Of a stretch of DNA of 54,026 nucleotides, positions 8,589 through 17,316 are shown piece after piece (the first letter of the stretch is position 1; each line of letters opens with the position of its first letter). The stretch is from Ancalomicrobiaceae bacterium (GTDB lineage: Bacteria; Pseudomonadota; Alphaproteobacteria; Rhizobiales; Ancalomicrobiaceae). Both the position numbers and the translations under genes were made by a program. Under the pieces are notes generated by a model, which saw nothing but the letters and a program-made list of their open reading frames with translations, searched no databases and was not told where the DNA came from. The stretch spans positions 1-54,026 of the forward strand of contig JARLIU010000266.1 of the NCBI GenBank assembly GCA_031291595.1, given 5' to 3'.

Positions 8589-9188
8589 ATGCGCCGGTCG
8601 TCGCCGCTCATGCCATTCCTCGCCGCGGCCGCACTGGCCGTCGCCGCATCAGCCGTTGCGCTGCCCGCTTCGGCCGACACGTCGCCACCCACGCCGGATG
8701 CGCCGCTTGGGCTCGTTGACGGCAAGCCGGCGCCCTACGCCTGCTTCATCCGCCGCTACGACGCGGACCATCTCGCCGATCATCCCAAGCAGAACGTTAC
8801 CCAGATGACGGTGTTCATCTCGGCCGACAGCCCGGAGGCCGGGCAGGTGCCGACGTATCAGATGACTGTCGGCGTGTATTTCCGCGGCGTCGACAAGCGC
8901 TTCGATGTCTCCGGATCGTGCTTCCACAGCGACGATCCCGGACAATTGCTGGGATGCGGCGTCGACTGCGACGGAGGCCGCATCGGCGTTCGCCAGAAGG
9001 GCGCCGACGCGGTGCTGGTCGACATCCCCAATGGCGCGCGCGTCGGCGATCCCGAGAACGAGGCACCCAAGGCGGCGCGCTTCGGCAGCGACGACATCAC
9101 GTTTCTGCTGAACCGGACATCTGTGCGCGACTGTCTCGCCGTCGTTCCCGACCCCGACCTGAAGGCCCGCATCCGCAAGGGCAAATGA
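8589..9188 (+). CDS. Exported Cys-containing protein of unknown function
   Basis: The 199-residue protein begins with a typical Sec signal peptide (MRRSSPLMPF, then a long Ala/Val core and cleavage near ALPASA-DTS). The mature part has five cysteines, three of them close together in a CFHSDDPGQLLGCGVDCDGG stretch, one in YACFIRRYD and one near the end in RDCLAVV. This suggests disulfides or a thiol/metal site. GGGAG lies eight bases before the ATG, which favours this start over a TTG two codons upstream. It overlaps or nearly touches the DsrE-like gene downstream, so they are co-transcribed and perhaps act together in the periplasm. I do not recognise a named family. Confidence 0.75.
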   Translation: MRRSSPLMPFLAAAALAVAASAVALPASADTSPPTPDAPLGLVDGKPAPYACFIRRYDADHLADHPKQNVTQMTVFISADSPEAGQVPTYQMTVGVYFRGVDKRFDVSGSCFHSDDPGQLLGCGVDCDGGRIGVRQKGADAVLVDIPNGARVGDPENEAPKAARFGSDDITFLLNRTSVRDCLAVVPDPDLKARIRKGK

Positions 9189-9202
9189 CGAATGAGGTGC
9201 CG

Positions 9203-9661
9203 ATGCCGACCACCCGCCGTTCCCTCGCCGGCCGGATCCTCGCCGCACTCGCTGCCGGCGCCAGCACGTGGCGGGCGTCGAGTGAAGATGCCCGTGCCGA
9301 GGCGCCAAAGGTGCCGCACGTCGTCTACCACCTCAGCGACATCGCAAAAGTGCACTTCGTGCTCGGCAACATGCAGAACCACGTCGCCGGCATGGGCGGG
9401 CCGGACAAAGTGTCGCTCACCCTGGTCGTGCACGGCCCGGCGCTCGAGTATTTCCGCAAGACCCAAGCCGACGGCACTTTGACGGCGCGCGTCGAGGCGC
9501 TCGGCACGGCCGGATCGACGCTGGTTGCCTGCGGCAACACCATGAAGGGCGGCGGCATGACGCTGGCCGATCTCGTGCCCGGTTTCGTCGTCGCCGAGGA
9601 AGGCGGCGTCGTCCGCATCGCGCAATTGCAGGCGCAAGGCTACGCCTATGTGCGGCCGTGA
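9203..9661 (+). CDS. DsrE/DsrF-like protein with Tat-type signal
   Basis: The 152-residue protein starts MPTTRRSLAGRIL with a twin-arginine pair followed by an Ala-rich hydrophobic segment, which suggests export of a folded protein. The mature part has the DsrE-like order: VVYHLSD, KVHFVLGNMQNHV, VTLVVHGPAL-type strand, then LVACGNTM with a conserved-looking Cys, and ADLVPGFVVAEEGGVVRIAQLQAQGYAYVRP at the end. DsrE-like proteins handle sulfur or act in unknown periplasmic roles. GAGG lies five bases before this ATG. A start at 9185 that overlaps the upstream TGA is also possible. It is coupled to the Cys-rich exported protein. Confidence 0.75.
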   Translation: MPTTRRSLAGRILAALAAGASTWRASSEDARAEAPKVPHVVYHLSDIAKVHFVLGNMQNHVAGMGGPDKVSLTLVVHGPALEYFRKTQADGTLTARVEALGTAGSTLVACGNTMKGGGMTLADLVPGFVVAEEGGVVRIAQLQAQGYAYVRP

Positions 9662-9752
9662 ACCGTCCGGACGTCGCGTCGCTGGCGCAGCCTGAACCAA
9701 GTGTCGGACGGCGCAGGCCGGTCGGCGGGTGCCCCGGTCTCCCGGACCGGTC

Positions 9753-10058
9753 TCAGTGCGTCCAGGTGCCGATGCGGCCGTATTTGAAATTATCGGAATA
9801 AGCGACGTTCTTGCGCGTCCTGTCGTGCGGCTGGTGCACGACGAACGGAATGCCGTTGCGCCGGGCATAGGCGACGGCTTCGTCGAGAGTCTCGAACGTC
9901 AGCCGGATCTGCGCCCGCATGTCGGACGATGACGTCCAGCCCATCAGCGGTTCGGACTGTCGCGGCGATTCGGGCTCGTAGTCGAGGCACCAGAGGTGCG
10001 TGTTGGCCTGGCCGGATTGCATGGCCGTCTTCGCCGGACGATAGATGCGAGCCACCAT
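9753..10058 (-). CDS. NADH dehydrogenase (complex I) accessory subunit, NDUFS4-like (ETC complex I subunit conserved region)
   Basis: The 101-residue protein MVARIYRPAKTAMQSGQ... contains WCLDYEPESPRQSEPLMGWTSSSDM and ends KYGRIGTWTH. These are hallmarks of the alphaproteobacterial homologue of mitochondrial NDUFS4 (18-kDa subunit), an accessory subunit on the peripheral arm of complex I. The start is taken at 10058, with a GGGAAG ribosome site. The frame runs on to 10205, but that part is not family-like. It stands apart from any nuo operon, as is usual. High confidence. Confidence 0.88.
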   Translation of the reverse strand: MVARIYRPAKTAMQSGQANTHLWCLDYEPESPRQSEPLMGWTSSSDMRAQIRLTFETLDEAVAYARRNGIPFVVHQPHDRTRKNVAYSDNFKYGRIGTWTH

Positions 10059-10370
10059 CTTCTGAACTTCCCTTGCCGATCCCATCTGCCTGTCAAGGCA
10101 GCGCCGAAACTGCCCGGAGAGCGCCGTCCGGTCAAGCCGGCAGGCGACCCCGGTCTTACATCGTCCGGCCGCCCTCTGCCAGTTCGTCCTCGGTCGGATA
10201 TCCATTCCCCAGCGGTCTGCCGTGCTTGCGCGCGATGCTTACAATCCGGGCGGTGGCACCGTGGCCGCACATACGGGAATCATGCTAAGCATCTGCAACG
10301 TTGACGCCAAAAAAATTACAACCAACGTCAAAGTAATAGATCTTATTTTTGGCATATGCAGAGGTGACAC
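10059..10370. other. Divergent intergenic region, AT-rich near its right end
   Basis: Bases about 10280-10360 are AT-rich compared with the surroundings. The related arms TTGACG (10301-10306) and CGTCAA (10326-10331) form a loose inverted repeat that could be a promoter or operator for the 99-residue gene. No gene is seen. Confidence 0.45.
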
Positions 10371-10670
10371 ATGGTCACACTCCATGACGTCTTTCAAACA
10401 TGCTGGCGGCTGCATCTGAGCAATACGGAGCAAGTCGTTCAGCGGATATTGTGGCAGGCGGCCGAACACGGCGAACTTCGCGTGCGCGCACTCGACCAAG
10501 GCGACGAGCGACTGCCGCTCGACGGAATCGCGCATGTGCCGATCAGCAAGCGCCGGCGCATCCTGTTGCCGCGCCGCATCATGGAAACGGTGGTCGAGGT
10601 CTATGGCGTGCGGACGGGCGCGCCTGGATCGCAGCCGAAGCCGGCGCGCGCCGCCGTCAGCGAGCGCTGA
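10371..10670 (+). CDS. Small basic protein of unknown function
   Basis: The 99-residue protein is supported by a good ribosome site (AGAGGTG five bases before ATG) and by an AT-rich promoter-like region upstream. It has two helical, Leu/Arg-rich halves (LHDVFQTCWRLHLSN and ISKRRRILLPRRIMETVVEVYG) and a disordered tail. It has no signal peptide, no membrane segment and no motif I recognise. The start codon sits inside the small dyad GTGAC-ACATG-GTCAC (10364-10378), which could affect translation or bind a regulator. I cannot assign a function. Confidence 0.6.
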   Translation: MVTLHDVFQTCWRLHLSNTEQVVQRILWQAAEHGELRVRALDQGDERLPLDGIAHVPISKRRRILLPRRIMETVVEVYGVRTGAPGSQPKPARAAVSER

Positions 10671-10729
10671 AGCCGCCGAAGCGCCGACTGCGGCGCCACG
10701 GCTCGTCTCCCGGTCCCGCGGCTGTCGTT

Positions 10730-11896
10730 TCACACCGGCATGGCCGTCTCGATGAGCTTGGCCCAAAAGCTCATGCCATAGGGAATGAGCCGATCGTCGA
10801 AGTCATATTCGGGGTGATGCAAGCCGGCCGTATTGCCATTGCCGACGAACAGGAAGGCGCCTGGCCGCGCCTCCAGCATGTAGGAAAAATCCTCGCCGCC
10901 GAGCGTCGGGTCGACGTCGGTCAGGACCTCGCCAGCACCGGAGACGCCGCGGGCGACGCTTGCGGCAAACTCCGTCTGGACGGCGTGATTGACCACCACC
11001 GGGTAGCCGCGCTCGAACGACAGATCGACCGAAACACCCATCGCCCGGCCGATTCCCTCGACGATGTCGCGGAAGCGCCGTTCGGCGAATTCACGCGTCT
11101 CGGCCTTCAGCGTCCTGACCGTACCGCCGAGCAGTGCCGTCTGCGGGATGATGTTGTCCGCCGACGTGCCCGCCTGGAAGCGGGTGACCGAGACAACCGT
11201 CGAGTCGACCGGATCGACGCCGCGCGACACGATCGACTGCAGCGCCGTGATGATCTGGCTGCCGGCGAGGATCGGGTCGATGCAGACATGCGGCTTGGCG
11301 GCATGGCCGCCGAGGCCGGTCAGTTTCAGTTCGAACGAATCGCTGGCCGCCATGATCGGACCGGGACGGGTGGCGAAGCGGCCGAGCGGCAGGCCGGGCA
11401 TGTTGTGCAGCCCGTAGATTTCGTCGATACCGAATCGCTCCATCAATCCGTCGCGGACCATGGCGAGGCCGCCCGCGCCGGCCTCTTCCGCCGGCTGGAA
11501 CACCACCACAGCCGTGCCGGCAAAGTTGCGCGTCTCGGCGAGATAGCGCGCCGCGCCCAGAAGCATGGCCGTGTGTCCGTCGTGACCGCAGGCGTGCATC
11601 TTGCCGGGCACCGTCGAGCAGTGGTCGCTCGCCCGCTTCTCCTCGATCGGCAGCGCATCCATGTCGGCGCGCAAGGCGACGACGCGGGATCCCGGCCCTC
11701 GACCGCGGATCACACCGACGACGCCGGTCCGGCCGACGTCGGGGACCACCTCGTCGCAGCCGAACGACTTCAGCAGCTCGGCGACGCGGGCGGCGGTGCG
11801 ATGGACGGCGAACTGCAGTTCCGGATAGCGATGGAAGTCGCGGCGCCATTCGGCTGCATCGTCAGCGAGTTCGGCAACGCGGTTGATAATCGGCAT
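10730..11896 (-). CDS. M20-family amidohydrolase (hippurate/aminoacylase-type)
   Basis: The 388-residue metallo-amidohydrolase shows RADMDALPI (about 76-84, metal ligand Asp), HACGHDGHTAMLLGAA (101-116, Cys103 and His105 in the metal centre), and FQPAEEAGAGG with the catalytic Glu137/Glu138 pair. It matches enzymes that cleave N-acyl amino acids or hippurate in the cytoplasm. The start is MPIINRVAELADD with AGGA nine bases upstream. The frame is open further to 12085 without family similarity. It is divergent from the HutC-type repressor, which might regulate it, but no operator is proven. The exact substrate is unknown. Confidence 0.88.
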   Translation of the reverse strand: MPIINRVAELADDAAEWRRDFHRYPELQFAVHRTAARVAELLKSFGCDEVVPDVGRTGVVGVIRGRGPGSRVVALRADMDALPIEEKRASDHCSTVPGKMHACGHDGHTAMLLGAARYLAETRNFAGTAVVVFQPAEEAGAGGLAMVRDGLMERFGIDEIYGLHNMPGLPLGRFATRPGPIMAASDSFELKLTGLGGHAAKPHVCIDPILAGSQIITALQSIVSRGVDPVDSTVVSVTRFQAGTSADNIIPQTALLGGTVRTLKAETREFAERRFRDIVEGIGRAMGVSVDLSFERGYPVVVNHAVQTEFAASVARGVSGAGEVLTDVDPTLGGEDFSYMLEARPGAFLFVGNGNTAGLHHPEYDFDDRLIPYGMSFWAKLIETAMPV

Positions 11897-12345
11897 GAAC
11901 ACAGTCCTGATCAGTTGAGACACCGGGCCCGACAGGCGCGCATCGGCCCGAGGCGCCGCGACGCGATGCTTCAGCCTATTTCGACACCGATCGCGCAGCG
12001 TGGCAACCCGTGTCGGCCCATGGCAGCTGCCGATCGGCGGATACCCGGTCGGATCCGCCCTGTCCGGCAATGCGCCAGCATCCACGCGCCGCCGCTCCGG
12101 ACCGACTGCCGATCACCGGGGATTTTCCGCAGTCGTTAATTTGCCACACCACAATCTATTGGAATTGCGGCGTACAAATCGTTTCGGATCGCCCCTTGGC
12201 GATGTGGTGATTTTGACGCATCATTATAAGTAGACCTTTCGTTTTACCGGATGTTGAATCATCACAAGCTGCAGGCGAATGACCGGCCCTCTAGGGCGTT
12301 GCACCTCTAGGGACGCGGGATTTTGTCGACCGGAGCACTGAATCA
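11897..12345. other. Divergent regulatory region between amidohydrolase and HutC-type repressor
   Basis: The region is AT-rich from about 12130 to 12250 and includes TTGACG (12213-12218) and TATAAG (12225-12230). A direct repeat CCTCTAGGG occurs at 12288-12296 and 12304-12312, 34-50 bases before the repressor start, and could be part of an operator. No gene is recognised. Confidence 0.5.
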
Positions 12346-13101
12346 ATGGGATCTCGGCCCACTAGTGCCGCACGTACGCCGAACCGCCTGTCCGGTACAA
12401 CGCCACTCTATTCTGCCGTCAAGCAGATGATTCTCGACCGCATCGCCAACGGCGCCTGGGCGCCCGGCCACCGCGTCCCGAGCGAGAACGAACTGGTCGC
12501 CGAACTCGGCCTGTCGCGCATGACGATCAACCGCGCCCTGCGGGAACTGGCGATTGAAGGCACGCTCAGGCGGGTCCAGGGGCTCGGAACCTTCGTCGCC
12601 GAAGCGAAGTCCAGCACCGGGCTGGTCGAAATCCGCGCCGTCATCGACACGATCACGGAGCGCGGCAACCGGTATTCCGCCAGCATGGTGATCAACGAGG
12701 AGGAGCGGGCGACACCCGATGTCGCCGAAGAGCTCGAAATCGGGCTCGCCCAGCCGGTGTTCCACACCATCATCGTGCATTGCGAAAACGATCTGCCGGT
12801 GCAACTTGAGGACCGTTATGTCAATCCGGCGCTGGCGCCACACTATTTCGAGCAGGATCTCACCGCGATCACACCGGATCAGTTCCTGGCGCAGCGTATC
12901 GGGCTGACGGAGGCCGAGCACGCGATCGATGCGGTGCTGCCGGCAAACTGGGAGGCGAAATTGCTCGGCGTCGGCCGCAACGAGCCCTGTCTGCTGGTCC
13001 GGCGGCGCGCCTTTTCCGGCAAGAAGGTGGCGACCGCGGCGCGCCTGCTGATGCCAAGCGGGCGGCTGAACATCCACAGCCGGATGCACATCAAGTTGTG
13101 A
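12346..13101 (+). CDS. GntR-family transcriptional repressor, HutC type
   Basis: The 251-residue regulator has an N-terminal winged helix (about 20-90: PLYSAVKQMILDRI, then VPSENELVAELGLSRMTINRALREL and GTLRRVQGLGTFVAE). A UTRA ligand-binding domain (about 100-245) follows, with PVQLEDRYVNPALAPHYFEQDL and LPANWEAKLLGVG, which are strongly HutC-like. HutC binds urocanate and represses histidine utilisation genes. No hut gene lies in this window, so targets may be elsewhere. The adjacent divergent amidohydrolase is the only neighbour it could share a promoter with. Confidence 0.85.
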   Translation: MGSRPTSAARTPNRLSGTTPLYSAVKQMILDRIANGAWAPGHRVPSENELVAELGLSRMTINRALRELAIEGTLRRVQGLGTFVAEAKSSTGLVEIRAVIDTITERGNRYSASMVINEEERATPDVAEELEIGLAQPVFHTIIVHCENDLPVQLEDRYVNPALAPHYFEQDLTAITPDQFLAQRIGLTEAEHAIDAVLPANWEAKLLGVGRNEPCLLVRRRAFSGKKVATAARLLMPSGRLNIHSRMHIKL

Positions 13102-13267
13102 CGACGCCGGCGCCCGGCGCAGTCGTCGTCGCGCGTGGTCGCTGAAAACGGCTTGCAGGCCGGGGCGGGTTCGCAGACTGTCGCGGCTGGGCGGAGCGCC
13201 GCTGCCTTTGAGCGCCGAGTCGTCCCCTCTCGATCCATCCGATCGGGACGCGCCCCAAGGACCTGCC

Positions 13268-13549
13268 ATGGCTGACGATCATTCGACCGCGAACGCGACC
13301 CCACCCGACGCCGCGGCAACGCACGAACATCGGCACAGGCACGAGCACAGCCACACCCACAGCCACGAGCACCGCCACGGCGACGTCGTCCACACGCATC
13401 CGCACTCGCATGTGCACAGCCACGAGCACGGTCATGCGCACGTGCACGAGCAGGAGGGGCCGCACTTCCACGGTGATGTGCACGCCAGCGCGCCCGACCA
13501 CGAGCACGATCACGGCTCGGCGCATGGCGGCCACGGGCACCGGCACTGA
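13268..13549 (+). CDS. Histidine-rich small protein, likely metal-binding
   Basis: The 93-residue protein has about 31 histidines, mostly alternating in HxH runs (HEHRHRHEHSHTHSHEH and similar), mixed with Asp/Glu/Ser. It has no signal peptide, membrane segment or Cys, and nothing else resembling a fold. AAGGA lies six bases before the ATG, favouring this start over a TTG at 13208. It faces nikR with only 22 bases between stops. A role in storing or buffering Ni, Zn or Co in the cytoplasm is inferred from composition and neighbourhood. It resembles His-rich tails of metallochaperones such as HypB/SlyD but is a free-standing protein. Confidence 0.75.
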   Translation: MADDHSTANATPPDAAATHEHRHRHEHSHTHSHEHRHGDVVHTHPHSHVHSHEHGHAHVHEQEGPHFHGDVHASAPDHEHDHGSAHGGHGHRH

Positions 13550-13571
13550 GCAGCCCCGCGCTTCGGCGGGA

Positions 13572-14021
13572 CTACTTCGAAGCGCCGCCCTGCCCGGCCG
13601 GGTCGCCCTGCCGCTGCGGCACGGCTTCAGGCACGACCACGAGTTGTCCGTGGCGTACGCCGCGTTCGGCAATGACGTCGGAGGCGAGATGGCGGAGATC
13701 GCCCGCCTCGCCGGACAGCACGGCGACTTCGAGGCAGCGCTCGCGGTCGAGGTGCACATGCAGGGTGGCGACAGAGAGATCGGCCCGGGCGTGGTGCGTG
13801 CCGGCGATACGGCGAGCCAGATCGCGCACCTCATGGTCATAGACGTAGATCAGCACGCCGAGCGCCCGGACGGCGTCGCCCGATGCCACGACCGCCTCGC
13901 GCATGCCGGCGCGCGTCAGATCGCGCAACGCCTCCGAGCGGTTGTCGTAGCCGCGAGCCGCCATGAAGCGATCGAGCTCGGCCGCCAGTTCATCATCGAG
14001 CGTCACCGTCACGCGCTGCAC
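13572..14021 (-). CDS. nikR: Nickel-responsive transcriptional regulator NikR
   Basis: The 149-residue ribbon-helix-helix regulator begins with VTVTLDDELAAELDRFM and YDNRSEALRDLTRAGM. The C-terminal ACT-like metal domain has LIYVYDHEVRDLARR, and its nickel ligands correspond to His77, His88, His90 and Cys96 (TLHVHLDRERCLEV), then DVIAERGVRHGQLVVVP. NikR represses nickel uptake genes when nickel is plentiful. It uses GTG as start with a GGGAGGGA ribosome site. The C-terminal tail of about 15 residues is Gln/Gly-rich. No nik transporter is in the window; the convergent His-rich protein is the only candidate partner. Confidence 0.93.
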   Translation of the reverse strand: MQRVTVTLDDELAAELDRFMAARGYDNRSEALRDLTRAGMREAVVASGDAVRALGVLIYVYDHEVRDLARRIAGTHHARADLSVATLHVHLDRERCLEVAVLSGEAGDLRHLASDVIAERGVRHGQLVVVPEAVPQRQGDPAGQGGASK

Positions 14022-14137
14022 GTCCGGTCCCTCCCTCTGCCCAGAATCGGCTCCGGGCCCCGGGGAGCGTTATACACGGACATTGCGGGAGGACGCTCGA
14101 CGATCAGGGCGAAGAGCCGATTGAGCGGCAACGCGTC

Positions 14138-14205
14138 CCCCTCATCCGCCCTTCGGGCACCTTCCCCCGCAAGGGGGGGAAGGTGCCCGAAGGGCGGATG
14201 AGGGG
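14138..14205. repeat. Long perfect inverted repeat (31-bp arms)
   Basis: The arm CCCCTCATCCGCCCTTCGGG... (14138-14168) is matched perfectly by its reverse complement at 14175-14205, leaving a six-base loop. It lies between nikR and the glutaredoxin gene. Its composition resembles dispersed palindromic intergenic elements of Rhizobiales. It may also terminate the glutaredoxin transcript, though no T run follows. Confidence 0.8.
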
Positions 14206-14254
14206 TATCAAGCCGGGAAAGGCATCAAGAAGCGATCAAGCCCGGCGCCAAGCC

Positions 14255-14590
14255 TCAGGCCGAAGCCTTCGCGGTGATGCCGGCCTCGGACAGCTGGGTC
14301 TGCAATTCGCCGGCCTGGGCCATCTCGCGCACGATGTCGCAACCGCCGACCAACTCACCCTTGATGTAGAGCTGCGGGAAGGTCGGCCAGTTCGAGTATT
14401 CCTTCACGCCCTGGCGCAGTTCGGCGCTCTCCAGGATGTTGATGCTCTTGTAGGGCACGCCGATCTGCTCGAGGATCGCCACCACTTGGCCGGAAAAGCC
14501 ACACTGCGGCATCTTCGGCGTGCCTTTCATGAACAGAAGCACGTCGCTGGATTTCACTTCGGTATCGATGAAGGTCGATATGTCGGACAT
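14255..14590 (-). CDS. grxD: Monothiol glutaredoxin (Grx4 type)
   Basis: The 111-residue protein has the CGFS active site (Cys30 in MPQCGFSG), then TFPQLYIKGELVGGCDI with the glutathione-binding block. Monothiol glutaredoxins bind a [2Fe-2S] cluster with glutathione and a BolA partner to carry clusters or signal iron status. A bolA homologue is 58 bases upstream on the same strand, the classical pairing. AAGGAAG lies six bases before the ATG. Confidence 0.95.
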   Translation of the reverse strand: MSDISTFIDTEVKSSDVLLFMKGTPKMPQCGFSGQVVAILEQIGVPYKSINILESAELRQGVKEYSNWPTFPQLYIKGELVGGCDIVREMAQAGELQTQLSEAGITAKASA

Positions 14591-14648
14591 CGTCGCTTCC
14601 TTGTCTCGCCGGGGTCAAGATCCGGTGGCTGGGGTTGATGGCTGGCGA

Positions 14649-14885
14649 TTAGTCTTGCGGGACGCTGGTCTTCAGCGCAAGCGCGTGCAGTTCGCGGCCC
14701 ATCTTCTCGCCGAAGGCAGCCTGCACGAGCTGATGCTGCTTGAGGCGGGACAGGCCCTTGAAGGCGGCGGACACGACTTCGGCCGCCCAGTGGTCGCCGT
14801 CGCCGGCGAGGTCGGTGATGGTCACTTTCGCATCCGGCAGTGCCGCCTTGATGGTCATCTCGATCTCGGCTGCCTGCATTGCCAT
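14649..14885 (-). CDS. BolA-family protein
   Basis: The 78-residue protein has the BolA plan: IEMTIKAALPDAKVTITDL, GDGDHWAAEVVSAAFKGLSRLKQHQLVQAAFGEKMGRELHALALKT. His in GDHW and a second His in the C-terminal helix-strand portion are the positions that coordinate the shared cluster with monothiol glutaredoxin. The start at 14885 (MAMQAAEIE) has an AGGAAAGGG ribosome site. The preceding frame to 14918 is not family-like. It precedes grxD in a likely two-gene operon. Confidence 0.92.
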   Translation of the reverse strand: MAMQAAEIEMTIKAALPDAKVTITDLAGDGDHWAAEVVSAAFKGLSRLKQHQLVQAAFGEKMGRELHALALKTSVPQD

Positions 14886-15010
14886 GCGAACGACCCTTTC
14901 CTGTTCGAACCGCGACAACCGCGCCGCGCCGAACGCTTATGTGTAAATGCCGTACCCGCCGCGATGCGGTCGCCGCTTCCGGCTGGCCGGCCCTGGTGCC
15001 GGCGAGCCGT

Positions 15011-17233
15011 TCAGGCCGCGCCCATGAAGGCCGGAAACCAGGCCTCGTGCCGCTCGCGCAACGTTTGAACGGAGATGGTGCAGAGGCTGGCGCCCGTCAA
15101 GGCCGAAACTGTCAGTTCGCTGCCGCCGACCGCACCGACAACAGTCGCAGGCACGCCCGCGGCCTTGGCGGCCGCACGCAACGTCTCGAGCCCGGCGGCG
15201 GCAACGGTCACGACGTAGCGGCCCTGGTCCTCGCCGAACAGCAGGGCATGCGGCGGCAGCACGGTGTCGGGCAGCGTGATCGCGGCGCCGATGTTGCCGG
15301 CAAGTGCCATCTCGGCGAGCGCGATGCCGAGACCGCCATCGGAGAGGTCGTGCGCCGCGCTGATCTTGCCGGCAGTGACGAGATCGCGGACGAAATCGCC
15401 ATGGCGCTTCTCTTGCGCCAGATCGACCGGCGGCGGCGCGCCTTCTTCCCGCCCGCAGATCTCGCGCAGGTAGATCGATTGACCGAGCCAGCCGGTGGTG
15501 TCGCCGATGAGCACGATCGCCTCGCCGGCGCCGCGGAAGCCGAGACCGACGGTCTTTTCGACGTCAGCGATCAGGCCGACGCCACCGATGGTCGGGGTCG
15601 GCAGGATGGCCTGGCCGTTGGTCTCGTTGTAGAGGCTGACGTTGCCGGAAACGATCGGATAGTCGAGCGCCCGGCAGGCATCGCCGATGCCCTTCAGGCA
15701 GCCAACGAACTGGCCCATGATCTCCGGGCGCTCGGGATTGCCGAAATTGAGGTTGTCGGTCACCGCGATCGGCAGGCTGCCGACGGCCGACAGATTGCGC
15801 CAGCTCTCGGCGATCGCCTGTTTGCCGCCCTCGTACGGGTCGGCCTCGCAGTAGCGTGGGGTGACGTCGGCGGTGAACGCCAGCCCTTTCGGCCCGCCGT
15901 TGAGACGGACCACGCCGGCATCGCCGCCCGGATGCTGCACGGTATTGCCCATGACGTAATGGTCGTATTGCTCGACCACCCAGCGGCGCGAGCACAGATC
16001 CGGCGAACTGATCAGGGTCAGAAGCGCATCACCGAGATCGTCCGGCGCGGGCACGTCGGCGGCGGCGATGACCGGCCGCTTCGGCGTCTCCACCCAGGGA
16101 CGGTCGTAGAGAGGTGCTTCGTCGCCCAGCTCTTTGATCGGCAGGTCGGCCATCACCTCGCCATGGTGCGTGACGACGAAGCGCAGCGTATCCGTCGTCT
16201 TGCCGACGACGGCGAAGTCGAGGCCCCATTTGACGAAGACCGCCTCGGCCGCCGCGTGTCTGGCGGGGTCCAAGACCATCAGCATGCGCTCCTGGCTCTC
16301 CGACAGCATCATCTCGTAGGCGCTCATGTGCGTCTCGCGACACGGAACCTTGTCGAGATCGAGTTCGAGGCCAAGATTGCCCTTGGCGCCCATCTCGACC
16401 GCCGAACAGGTCAAGCCGGCCGCGCCCATGTCCTGGATGGCGATGACGGCGCCGGTCTGCATCAACTCCAGGCAGGCCTCCAACAGCACCTTTTCCGAGA
16501 ACGGGTCGCCGACCTGCACCGTCGGGCGCTTTTCGTCGGAGTCATCGTCGAATTCGGCCGAGGCCATGGTGGCGCCGCCCATGCCGTCGCGGCCGGTCTT
16601 GGAGCCGAGGTAGACGACCGGCAGACCCACGCCTTTGGCTTCCGACAGGAAGATGCCGTCGGCCTTGGCGATGCCGGCAGCGAAGGCATTGACCAGACAA
16701 TTGCCGTTGTAGCGCGGGTGGAAATTCACCTCGCCGCCGACCGTCGGCACGCCGAAGGAATTGCCGTAGCCGCCGACGCCGGCGACCACGCCGGAGACGA
16801 CGTGTTGCGTGCGCGGGTGATCGGGCGAACCGAAACGTAAGGAGTTCATCGCCGCAATCGGCCGGGCGCCCATGGTGAAGACGTCGCGCAGGATGCCGCC
16901 GACGCCGGTCGCCGCGCCCTGGTAGGGCTCGATATAGGACGGGTGGTTGTGGCTCTCCATCTTGAACACGACCACGTCGCCGTCGCCGATGTCGACCACG
17001 CCGGCATTCTCGCCGGGGCCATGGATGACGCGTTCGCCTTTGGTCGGCAGCGTCTTCAGCCAGAGGCGCGAGGACTTATAGGAACAGTGCTCGTTCCACA
17101 TGGCCGAGAAGATGCCGAGCTCGGTCATCGTCGGCGGCCGGCCAATGAGCTGCAGGATGCGCTCGTATTCGTCCGGCTTCAGCCCGTGGTCGCGCACGAG
17201 GTCTGGGGTGATGGCGATGTGGTTGTTGAACAT
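15011..17233 (-). CDS. purL: Phosphoribosylformylglycinamidine synthase subunit II
   Basis: The 740-residue small-type PurL converts FGAR to FGAM with ATP, using ammonia delivered by PurQ and with PurS in the complex. It begins [18 protein letters not shown] and has [40 protein letters not shown] with the ATP/Mg site, and two repeated AIR-synthase-type halves. Length is normal for the PurS-dependent form. It lies downstream of purQ, with 83 bases between them. The frame is open into purQ but only this start gives the family N-terminus. Confidence 0.97.
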   Translation of the reverse strand: MFNNHIAITPDLVRDHGLKPDEYERILQLIGRPPTMTELGIFSAMWNEHCSYKSSRLWLKTLPTKGERVIHGPGENAGVVDIGDGDVVVFKMESHNHPSYIEPYQGAATGVGGILRDVFTMGARPIAAMNSLRFGSPDHPRTQHVVSGVVAGVGGYGNSFGVPTVGGEVNFHPRYNGNCLVNAFAAGIAKADGIFLSEAKGVGLPVVYLGSKTGRDGMGGATMASAEFDDDSDEKRPTVQVGDPFSEKVLLEACLELMQTGAVIAIQDMGAAGLTCSAVEMGAKGNLGLELDLDKVPCRETHMSAYEMMLSESQERMLMVLDPARHAAAEAVFVKWGLDFAVVGKTTDTLRFVVTHHGEVMADLPIKELGDEAPLYDRPWVETPKRPVIAAADVPAPDDLGDALLTLISSPDLCSRRWVVEQYDHYVMGNTVQHPGGDAGVVRLNGGPKGLAFTADVTPRYCEADPYEGGKQAIAESWRNLSAVGSLPIAVTDNLNFGNPERPEIMGQFVGCLKGIGDACRALDYPIVSGNVSLYNETNGQAILPTPTIGGVGLIADVEKTVGLGFRGAGEAIVLIGDTTGWLGQSIYLREICGREEGAPPPVDLAQEKRHGDFVRDLVTAGKISAAHDLSDGGLGIALAEMALAGNIGAAITLPDTVLPPHALLFGEDQGRYVVTVAAAGLETLRAAAKAAGVPATVVGAVGGSELTVSALTGASLCTISVQTLRERHEAWFPAFMGAA

Positions 17234-17316
17234 CTGAAGCACTCTCGGGATTCGGCGCGGCCTGCGTCGCCGGGACTTCGTCTTGACCGGCGGCCCCGGG
17301 GACACGCCAGGCCCGC

